This document shows, piece by piece, positions 10,085 through 21,900 of a stretch of 64,000 bases of DNA; position 1 is the stretch's first letter; each line of letters begins with the position of its first letter. The notes beneath the pieces were generated by a model that worked only from the letters and a program-made list of their open reading frames with translations, was not told where the DNA came from and did not search any database. The position numbers and the translations under genes are program-made. The stretch lies in NCBI RefSeq assembly GCF_963676685.1, contig NC_092350.1:38592873-38656872 (forward strand). Direction: 5' to 3'. This DNA is from Mytilus edulis (lineage: Eukaryota > Mollusca > Bivalvia > Mytilida > Mytilidae).

Positions 10085-12901
10085 TTATTTCCTATACTTC
10101 TTTTGCACCTCATTATTTACATCTATTTCTTTCTCCATACATTGTTCGTTTGCCAACTCATATGGACACATTGTTGTCTTCTGGAGGAAGTATATGATTG
10201 CCTCCTTGTGTAGAACAAAGGTCACATAGTTGTCAGCAAAACTGAAATTATAAATAAACAGAATTTAAACTTCAGCGGCTTGTAATGGTTAAACTTTTTT
10301 ATTCCTATTTGTTTGTTTGTAAAGTCATTTTAAGAAATCGACATATTTATACATACTTTGCTGATGTGAACCTTTCGCTACATCAATAGAAAAACTACAT
10401 CAATAGAAAACGTGACCGTGGCGTTTTCGTCATGAACCTTACCAAATATGAAACTGACTAACGGCCATACGGCTCCATAGAAACGGCACCACGTCACGGT
10501 GTTAAACCAATCACAGCCTCATAATTAAAAAACCACAATGCGATAAAAATTATGATGTACCGATTATCAGGTTGTCTGCATGTTGACATTGTAAAATATC
10601 ATCTGCGAGTCACAATATGAAGCTTTTTGTCGAGTGAGCGCAGTTTACAAACGACATTTTGGAAGCATGCATTTTGTCAAAATAGGCTTTAATTGTTATA
10701 AGAAAATAAGCATCCCTTATAAATCGACAGATAAGCAACAAGATTAAACTTACAATTTATATTTCAAAAAAATATTGTTAAGTTCAATATTTTTCATCTT
10801 TCTTATTCTTCTGCCGCCGAATCTGAAGGGAACCTGATGGTTGTATACAAGTTCTTCTGTCAAATACTTCAACAGAGCACTAATAATCTGCAAAAATAAC
10901 CATAATAAATCCCGAACATTCAAAATATTCATATACTGTGAACACGATTAATGTTTAAGACAGTCTATATATTGAAAAAAGTCAAGATACAATACCGAAA
11001 CATTTGAGTTCAGGTAAATGAAATACTAGGAAAAGAGAGAAGCATTCACTTTTAACGCCATTCTATTTATGTATTCAACTTTCATAGTTAATAGAAACTA
11101 GAGGCTCTAAAGAGCCTGTGTCGCTCACCTTGGTCTATGTGAATATTAAACAAAGGACACAGATGGATTCATGACAAAATTGTGTTTTGGTGATGGTGAT
11201 ATAATTGACTATGAAGGGAAATTACTCCTTAGGGGGTCAATTGACCATTTTGGTCATGTTGACTTATTTTTTTTGTCTTACTTTGCTGTACATTATTGCT
11301 GTTTACAGTTATCTCTATCTATAATAATATTCAAGATAATGACCAAAAACAGTAAAATTTCCTTAAAATTACCAATTCAGGGACAGCAACCTATAAACAA
11401 TGGAGAAGACTTCATAAGTATGATTTACTTGTGTCTAATCTATTTTGCTTTAATTCAGCAAATAAAATATGTCTAAACTAAACAGGTTGTCTGATTCATT
11501 TGAAAATTTCAGAGCAGATAGATCTTGACCTGATAAACAATTTTACCCCATTTCAGATTTGCTCTAAATGCTTTGGTTTTTTGAGTTATTTAAGCCAAAA
11601 ACTGCATTTTACCCCTATGTTCTATTTTTAGCCATGGCGGCCATCTTGATTGGTTGACCGGGTCACCGGACCCATTTTTTAAACTAGATACCCCAATGAT
11701 GATTGTGGCCAAGTTTGGTTAAATTTGGCCCATTAGTTTCAGAGAAAAGATTTGTGTAAAAGTTAACGACCACGGACGACGGACGCCAAGTGATGAGAAC
11801 AGCTCACTGAATACGGGGGTTGTCCCTTTTCCGTAAAAAGTTTTTACTTTTGTTTTCCTCATTGTTTTTTTTATATATTGCATACAGCATTTATTAACAA
11901 TATCAACAAATTTGTTAAAATAATCCGAAGAGCCATCGTACGTTTATTAAAACCTTGATGCATACCTTATTAGAAATTACTCCGAAACCAAAAGCTACTC
12001 TTTTCCTTTCTTTATTGTATATTGTTTCAGGGTTGCAAATAAATTGATGGTGACGCTCGTGATCAGCCTCATCACTGAAAAGCAAAAATGATAGTTGATA
12101 CACTGTTGCAGTATGATCGATGCAACAAAAAAAACAACAATCAGCATAACATATAATAAATCAATGACAATAACTAATTAGTGTAATCTCATGGCTTTTA
12201 AGTCCGCTACTGGCAGTGGAAGTAAAAAAACATACCTCTTTGAACTAGTTAGAGTTAACACACACCATAATTTCTTAGTTTAAATTAGGGAACAAACTTT
12301 TAACTTCAAAAGGGGCTAAGGTTTTTATCCCATTGCAATATGATTTTATTTAGTTTCAATAATTTTTTTTCTTCTTCTAAATTTATCATTATAAGGTATG
12401 GGGGTACTGGATTCAGAATATATTTTTTTAATCTTCTACTTGAATAGATTTTATTTTTTCATCGAATTGGGTATAACCACCACTCCTTTCAAGTTAAATG
12501 GTTGTTATTCATCACCAGGGGTGTAAGTCGATGAAATTAATGTTGCCTGCAAGGTTGATTGGCATTATACATCATATAATTAGTTGGATATCTTAGACCA
12601 AAAATGTCGCAGCAGACGTGAGTACTCAGTAAACATGCTCCGTGTTGAAGGCCGTACCTTGACCTATAAAGGTTTACTTTTATAAATTGTTATTTGGATG
12701 GAGAGTTGTATATTGGCACTCATACCACATCTTCCTATATCTATAGTAAATAAAGATCGAGAAAAGCTTGTATATCTGGTATCAACGTCCACATCCGTAC
12801 TGTTTAAACTAAGAAATGTCGTGCTTTAAATGATTTTAAACTCACCAAGTACTGTCCATACAGTGCATGATTCCATAAATATATGTCAGTATCCCCATTT
12901 T
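10085..12901 (-). CDS. Exons 10-13: unrecognised C-terminal region
   Basis: Together these encode about 150 residues: KMGILTYIYGIMHCMDSTCD, EADHERHHQFICNPETIYNK, KRVAFGFGVISNK, ISALLKYLTEELVYNHQ and VPFRFGGRRIRKMKN. Then come FFADNYVTFVLHKEAI, IYFLQKTTMCPYELANEQC and MEKEIDVNNEVQKKYRK with TAA. The first part holds clustered Cys and His (HC..C..H..HH..C) that could bind metal. The second part looks alpha-helical. I considered a BEN-type helical domain but see no defining residues. Phases run 0, 2, 0, 2 and close exactly at the stop. AATAAA follows 120 bases on. Confidence 0.7.
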
Positions 12902-15900
12902 CTAAAAAAGAAAATTAAGTATAAATTGAAGCTAAATTCTTATGAATGTTTCTATCATTCTGGGATCTTTGTCATGGTGTCAGCCACTATAAACTTTGGA
13001 AGCTCTGATGGCGATTAGCAAAGAATTGTACTTGGTTTTTCATAAACATTGGTTTTGCATTTTAACTATCACTAAAACATATTCGACGAATTGAACCAAT
13101 TTAACGAGGAAAACATAAAAAGAATTGCATTATATGAGAGATGTCATTTAATTATGAGTCTGTTTTTAAGAAGTATAAGTCGAGTCAAATTTGTTTAGTG
13201 TGCAGATATAATTATCCATGCATTATAACGGAGATGCAAAAAGACACCATATGAGTAAGACTCGGATGAATTTTATTAAATTCAGTTACTCTGTTCAGGA
13301 TCAGTTTAGTTGTTTATGCAAAAGTGTGACAGAAGACCAGAACGAAAAATGAACAGGCTTCCTCACTAGGCTACACTATCCGCTTAGAAAGCTTCGTACA
13401 ACAGATAGAAGGTATTATAATGTAATGGGAATTTATAAAGCTATCTGCGTCACTGCTGTTGGCCTTTATCACAATTATGATAACAGTAATAAGTGTTTGC
13501 ATTAAAATTTTACTTACTTCAAAATCTGCAAATTCCAGTGAAAAATCTGAAGATAAAAAAAACATATTATTTTACCAGATTATAATTGTCGTGTGCTTAG
13601 AATGATTGAAGTGATAACTGTATTTTTATTCATTCTACCATAGATAGCTATTGAAGGCATTGAAATTAATAAAACATAGCCTCAAAATTCGATCAAAATT
13701 GAGAAATCATAAAATGTATAAAAGAATAAAAAAAACAAACATGTTCAATAATTCCTCGCATCCGAAGCGCTTTCCTGGATTTACCTTCATCAGGAACGCT
13801 CAAAGCCAAGTATTTGAAATCCGAAGGTGTATAACTACCGAAACGATATATATGACATACATACCTAAATAAAAATAAATAGCCAAATCCATCTAAAGTT
13901 AAATTTGCCTTAGGGAGTTGAAACCTTAGTTTCTTAATAATTTCAAACATAAAGCCTTGGTCACACCTTACCGGATAAGACGAACGGAAGCTAACAGGAA
14001 AAAGTTATTCGTTAGCATCCGTTCGAGCTATCCGTTAAGGTGTGACCGAGGCTTTATAAACGAAGACTGTTAAATAAATAAGTAGATACAAGAAGATGTG
14101 GTATGAGTGTCAATGAGACAACTCTCCATCCAAGGCACAATTTATAATAAAACAAGAATGTGGCCATAGTACACGGATGCCCCACTCGCACTATCATTTT
14201 GAATGTTCAGTAGACCGTGAAATTGGGGTCAATGCTTTAATTTGCCATTAAAATTAAATGATCATATCATAGGGAACATGTGTATTTAAAGTTTCAAGTT
14301 GATTAGACTGCAACTTCATCAAAAACTACCTTGACCAAAAACTTAAACCTGAAGCGGGACGAACGGACGAACGGATGCACGAACGAACGAACGAACGAAC
14401 AGAGACACAGAACAGATAACATAATGCCCCTCTATTATCGTAGGTGGGGCATAAAAACATTAACGGCCAAAATACGGTCTTCAACATGGAGCCTTGGCTC
14501 ACATCGAACATTAATATAAAGGGCCCGAGAAATAATTCCTAGCTACAGAACATTACTACATAATGCTTACAAACTACAAAGATGTCCTTGTAAAATGTTT
14601 ATTGTATACTATTTTTATCGAAATCAATTTGAAGTTTTCTTTTCTTTTAGAACTGTTTAATTAAATGAGAAATAATCTTTACTTTTTCTTTGTGAGCATA
14701 AAAGAAAATGGAGAATTCAAAATAGATTACCATCATCTATATCGTCCTCTTCCTCTTCCTCTTCGCTGCCTCCAATTTCCTGGTTATCTGGACTGTCTTT
14801 CTGTAGCTGTTAAAACGATAACTATGAAATTGTTTAACTTATTTTTGAAAATCTTTATATAACTGACCAATCTCTCATTCGGCTAAAAAATAAATATATG
14901 CTGCAACTATGTATGTCTCCTATGCCATTTATGGGCCAAATAAAAGTGATACGACTGGAAAAGTATTGTTGAAATTGCATAGATATTTAAAAATATTTAG
15001 TAAACTTAGTATAAATATTTATAAACATGTTTAAGTGTTCACGACTATATCATTTCTTTAAAAGTTGTTACTCAGTCAGTAATTACATCTTAAGGATAGA
15101 CACACCATATATATATTTTTTCCAAAGGAGTAGGTCCGGTAAGGGCCGATTTTGGCCTCAAATTTCAGGTTCATCTGACGAAATATTTTGACCACTTTTT
15201 AAACACTTAAGTGTCTATTTTATTTGAATCAATTAGTTTATGTGAAAGATTTTAACTGATTCAGTCATTAAAAACGTACCGATTCAAGCTGAAATAGGAA
15301 AAATCTAACAAATATGCCGAAAAATGTCACTTTTCAGATGGTTTTTGTCAAAAATGAAAGTGGCCGCATCCGTGTTCATCCTCAACCTTTATATATTTTA
15401 TGTATTATCATAAAATACAACTTACATTTCAATATTAAGGATGAACACGAATGCGGCCACTTTTGTTTTACACGAAAACCGTCTAAAATTAAACTAAAAT
15501 GCTAGAATTGTGAAGATTTCAGTAATTTAGCATGACTTAATGGTGCTAGTACCCGATATATGTGCACTATATTGTCAAAAACAGCCTATATTTATGTAGC
15601 AGAATCATTTTACTGTCCAATAAATAACTAAAAGTTTACATTTTAACAGTTTTGTAAAACTGCTATATTCTGGGGCCAAAAAGGGGTCTTACTGGACCTA
15701 CTCCTTTCAAAAAGAATAACATTTTTCTTTGTTCTGCACTAATTGTTAATATGTTCATAACCGGTTTGATTGAATCTTCTTACCTGTTCAACATCAGAGC
15801 TCCAACAGCGTTCCAACTCAGAACTCGTAGACATAATATCTGAAACAACATCGTGTTCCAACTCAGAACTCGTTGACATATCTGAAACAACATCGTGTTC

Positions 15901-18900
15901 CAACTCAGAACTCGTTGACATATCTGAAACAACAAATGAATGCTTACTGTGTATATGTAACACATGTGGAACAAAATTAAAATGAAGCACCCAAGCAAAA
16001 ATTGTCGTTTGTTTATGTGTTACATATATTTGTTTTTCGAGCTGTTCAATTTGTGTACATGTACATACATTAGGCCGTTAGTTTGCTCTTTTGTATTGTT
16101 TTACATTGTCACTTCGGGGCCTTTAATAGCTGACTATGCGGTATAGGCTTTGCTCATGGTTGAAGGCTGTACATTAGCCTATAGTTATTAATTTCTGTTT
16201 TATTTTTGTCTCTTGTTGAAAATTATACAACGATTTTTATATGGTCCGAGATTGCTCTGACGTCCATTGACAAGCTGTGGCCTTTGGATTACCAAGCAAC
16301 AATGTTCTACTTTTGTTCTAAAAAAATTGCCTCTTAAAACAAGTTGAGTGTGACTTTATTCCTTCCTCTTGAAACCAAATTATGTACTTAACCCTTACAG
16401 ATATCACTTTGTAGTAAGAAATCGATGACTATAACATGTTATTCAACGGAATTGTGGAAATCTGATATCCTGTTCAGAAAAAGTGTTCTCGAATGCTACA
16501 CGAGATGCCACATTAGTTTTGCAATTATTCATATTGTACTCTTAATCGACCCTCTAGCCTTTCGATTCTTGCACTGATCTAAGGCCGATAAAGAGTCTTA
16601 AGTTTTGCAACTTAGTAATAAAATCGTTTTCTTTTTTAAGAAACTATTTGTGTACAATATAGAGTTTGTATACTAGTAGGTTATTTTTTTTAATACCTTT
16701 CATACTGCCCTCGTTATCACTTTGAAGATCGTCTTTCTTATCTGAATTCCTAAGAATGTCTTCCATAGACTAAATATATAACAGTTCAAAATATTATTTT
16801 TTTAACAATGTTAAGCTTCAAAAGTTATAAAGAACTTTTCTAGTTTGTATTGTTTAAATTTGTCATTTCATTGTTTCTTATAGATCACTATGCAATATGG
16901 GTTTACTCATTGTTGAAGTCCGTAAAGTGACCTATAGTTATTAATTACTGTGTCATAGATGACCTTTGAACTTTTATGTGACATATTTTGCTTAACAGTA
17001 AAATGCTTTCCATTTTTGAAATAAATTGAACTTTCTTCTATTCAATTTTGAAAAATCACACATCGTTTATTGGTACATTTTTTTTACAATTGGCAAAGTT
17101 TCATTAAAGTCAAATTTTGAAGATGTTAAATATCGTTTCAGACTTTTCGACTGCTGTTGATGTATACATTATAATTAAAGACAGACACTTACACAACTTT
17201 GCAATCCCTTGCCCTTCTTCTTCTGGTCAAATTCATACCAAAAACTTTTCCTTCTTTTCTGTGAAGCATAAAACGGAAATTATCCTTCTATTCAATATGG
17301 TTTTATTACAATGTAACGTTAGTTTCGACATAGTTTATATATACGGGACGTATGTCGACATATTAGTATACCGTTGTACATCAATCCTTCCGTCGTCATC
17401 ATATCGGACAATAACTCAAAAACACTTTCTAATCTGCATGACACTTGGACGAATTGTTTATATTATTTGAGCTCCATTTCGATTTTTATAAACTTTTAGA
17501 GTTTACGTTTCCTACTTCTTGGGTTTTGTTCATATTAAGAGCAGGATTTTTCAGTTTTCGGACAATATCTCAAAATTGCTCTGATCAGTTTTTGTGAAAC
17601 TTTGGAGATTCTTTTGCGTAAGTTTTTATCGATCTATATGAATTGAGATATAGGACAATTATATCAATCAAGGACGTATATGTTAGTTATACGTCCTTGT
17701 ATCAATGTTTTCTTTTTAAATTACCTCTCTTTAGTTTTTTTATATATGTATATGTTGTGTACAAGATGTAAGTATGTACAAATTTGTACAGGATTTTTGT
17801 ACAAGTTATAAGTTTTTTTGATGCATACCTTCTTGCACCAGGTGATAAAAGTTTATCTTTTTTTAAATGTATCAGTTTAATGTCTTAAATTCAAATGTAC
17901 ATACACCAACCAAACATTTTGAGCTTCTCTCTTTGTCCATAAACTGGAAATGAGGATACCTAAATGATTTAAATCTAAAGTTTATTTTTCACGGTATACC
18001 AAAATCATATCCATAAAAAGTCTGTCTGTGTATTTATAATGTGTATGTATCAATGTTCGTAATTAGTCTGTATCATGTAGTTGTAGACAGAAATATGAGA
18101 AACAAAAGACTGGGTGCTTGCATCATTCATTTGTGTAAAGCTGTTCATAAATCCTTGATAACTTGTACAAAAGTATGTACAAATTATAATTTATACAACA
18201 TCACAACTTATATATACACAACATATATATATATATCTATCTGATATGACATAGAAGAGTTATGGAAATTTATTCTTTGAAAATGCGACTGGCGTGTCCT
18301 TGGCTCGTGGCACAGCTCTTTATAAGTATGTTGTATCTTCTGCCAACTCTGTATATTATATATATATATATATATATATATCTGATTCGTTGTTTTTTTA
18401 TATGGTGTATGCTTAAGTTCAATAAAGTATACCTGTGTTGGATTCTTCCTTAATTCGTAATTACGTTCGCCCTGAAATAAAGACAGATTGTTTATTTTTA
18501 AGTCTAGTTCGGATTCCCGACTTTGCACAATAATAAGCGAATATAATAAGCGAATACGAACGTTTGCAATCTGTGTTAATTATTCAAGCGATAGTAAGTT
18601 ATATCTGACACGCTCCAATTTTTAATGATTGGTAGTTAACGTCAAGTGGCAAATATATCATGGACTCATGGACATATGAACAGATGAAAACATGTTTAAG
18701 TGGTAAAAATATAAATTATTATTTCTGGTAAAGCTGCATATTATACAAGATACACATCATTCTGAATCCGAGCTAATCAGTCTTTGTTGTTGCTCCGAAA
18801 AAAAAACTGGTAAATTTACCCACGACTTAGAACCAAGACGATTCCTCTACAACGATACAACTGGGACGGCTTGATATATAATGTAAGGATTAGAATTTTG

Positions 18901-21900
18901 AGAAGGAAAAGTAAGGGAAAAGACACCATGCTATTCCAGACTCATGTTCAGTGATCTAAAATAAAATTGGACAAAATTGGTAAAATTGAAGGATTGCATG
19001 CTTTTAATTATATCAACAAAATTTTGTAGATATGTCTACTTAGATAATATAGGATATAGAAATAATTAGATGTGGTATGATGATACAAGTATTCACCGTT
19101 TATGATTATTATAATCACCTATTCATAAATTCAAGCATATTAAGTAATGATTACCATTATATTTTCAACGTTTGTCATATATTCTGTACCGTTGTCGTTT
19201 TCATCACTAGTTTGTTCTTCTACGTCTTCCGTTGTATTGTCCTAAGATGAAAAAAGAACACATTAAATTACATGATAATTTGGGTTTGAAAAAAAAATCC
19301 CGTCCCTAGTGTTTCAACAACTTTGAATCGTCAGGCATGGACGACAACGTCAAATTACCAATTCCAACACATGCAGTACTGTAATTTCTTAATTGTTTTA
19401 TGACATTTTTTCGTTTAAATAGGCAGGTATTGTTTATAGAAATGACATACATTTGTGGCATGTTTTTACACGTAGCTACGGAAGATGAAAATGTGTTTTA
19501 TTGCAAAAATAATTGGGCCTCAAACTCAGTATCCTCTTTAAAAACACTTCATTTATAACGTCTTTCGTCACTGGAAGTTAAGCAAACCAGTATAAATAAA
19601 TCGTCGAATGATTTTAATTAAATCATTTATCCAACGTTAGTAGGTATAAAAATGTGGAAAAATAGTCAAATAAGTTATTTCAGCGATATAATTATTTTTT
19701 TTATATTTTCAATATTTAATCCAACCTTCTGATGCGTCCCCGTATTCAGGTCATGTCTCTGTGATTCCATATTATCCAATATATCTTCTTCCATGTTTGT
19801 TTCGTATTGGTTCTGTCGGTTCCCATTCGTTTCTGTAGCCTATATAATAGGAATGTAATTTTTATACAAAAAGAAAAAGATGCGGTACGATTGCCAAATA
19901 TCCATTTATATAAAGAAAACAAAACGATATAAAATAAAAGGTTACCGTACGACGTTACAATTAAGTAAATAAATCCTTTAATTTGATAAAATGTTAAATA
20001 ATTTTTAAATAATTAAATAATCTATGTAAAACCACTATACGGAAAACAAATAAAACAAACAGAAGCCAACGACAATCAACGAATTACGGGCTCTCAACTT
20101 TGGACATGCATTAAAAGAAGAATGTTGCGGGGTTATATGTATTTGAGATCGATATCATATGACAGTTATGTAAACTGTTTTTGCTTTTTCAGGTTTTTTT
20201 TTCAATTTTAGTTACGTAACATCCGAGAAAACTTTTAGGAATTTGGGTCCTCAATGCTTTTCAACTTCGTACTTTATTTGGCCTTTTATAACATTTTTGA
20301 TTCGAGCGTCACTGATGAGTCTTTGTAGACGAAACGCGCGTCTGGCGTAAATCTTAAATTTTATTTCTGGTATCTATGATGAGTTTATCTTCAACACATT
20401 TGAACCAAAATACAGAGATGGTGAAAATCTTATGGGGGCTCTGATACAGTAAACTGATATCTTGTAAATGGACTTATTTTATAGAAAGATTATTTTTTAC
20501 TGATAATTATAGTTTGATATTTGACTAGGTGTTATAAACACTGTATATACAGTTATTTCTATTTATTACCGTATGAGGAGATTCTTGGTTTTCGAATGTC
20601 CTCTCCCAATATTCCTCTTCACTTGTTGCATTTCTCTAAAATTCAAGAAAAACTTAAATAACTGACATATGTTAATATTACTAATATATATCATGATACA
20701 GATCTATGTAATTACATTTTCGGCAGTATGCTATCATAATTAGTCTTACAAATTGAGATATATATATATATATATGAATAATGTATTAATGTATAATAAG
20801 TCTTAATCATTTCATGAAGTTTGTTATATACACAAGTATTTCCATAGAGATTTCGTTAAGTGAAATTGGAAACCATGTATTTATCATGCTTTTTGATAAC
20901 ATATGATCGAATCCTTCTGTATAATTGAAAACTATCATTCTGCTTTGACAACAATATCTTGAAGTAAATTGTATACACCTATTCGGTCTATTATATTGAC
21001 AACAATATCTTGCACTAAAATCTGAAAAATGCTTTCGTTTGTATATTTAATATGTACATTTATATCTAGATTTTAGGACTTGTACATGTTTGAATACCAA
21101 ATAACATTTGTTGTATGAGTCGTTGGTAGCTGTCTCATTAATGTATACCAGGCATCTTATTTATGTTATGTTACAAACATACGAATAACTTGATATACCT
21201 GAACTAGATAGATTGATCCTGGATGGTTGCAGTGTAATTTAATTAAACAACTCATTTGCGTTGGACTAATCAAACTAGCTGAAGGTTCCCTGGAATCTAT
21301 AAGGCGATAACAATTTCCTCTCCAAGTTATAGCAACGTAGTGAGCTGTTGTCTTGTATCTTATAAGCAGACTTATTGCTTCCTTATCGTACAGTTTAAGG
21401 CTGTTCCAAATTTCCTCTATTGTGGAGTGGTTAACGATTGATGGATCAAGCCTTACAGTCGTTAGATCATTGTGTTCCAATGCAGCCAGGAGAACTTCGA
21501 TTGTGTAAAATCCTTCCCTGTCACGGAGAACTGGGAGTATGAATGATGGGGTTGAAAATGGGTCGTTTGCTATATTCAACCACATATTGTCTGCGAGTTC
21601 GTCCATCTGTTCTATTGTAACAGGAAAGTTGTTGTGCTGGTCCGGTCCCAATATATTATTGACGACACAAAGACCACAGTAGTTGGATGAACCCTGGCAC
21701 TGCATAAAAATGTCATTGATAATATGTTCTGATATCTGTTGTCGTCTTTCCATTGATGCAGATGTCCCTATGGTTTCATTGGCATATTTCATGTTCCGAT
21801 TGAGTGCATCTTGTTCATTTCCACTTAATTCTTCAGACCCCTCTATATAATCGTTTAATTTTCTATGGAATAATTCTATCAAGCTGTTATCTGCTGGCAC

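Noticed and set aside
13651..13950. Overlapping 73- and 85-codon frames with a phrase reading TPSDFKYLALSVPDEGKSRKALRMRGI
   Set aside because: CTTCATCAGGAACGCTCAAA is a phrase I associate with a dispersed mussel repeat. There are no splice borders in phase with the neighbouring exons, and the gene's exons 8 and 9 join without it.
17117..17470. 117-codon plus-strand frame in the KDZ-Josephin intron
   Set aside because: No signal peptide, motif or repeat relation, and composition like random AT-rich sequence. The length is at the upper edge of chance but unsupported.
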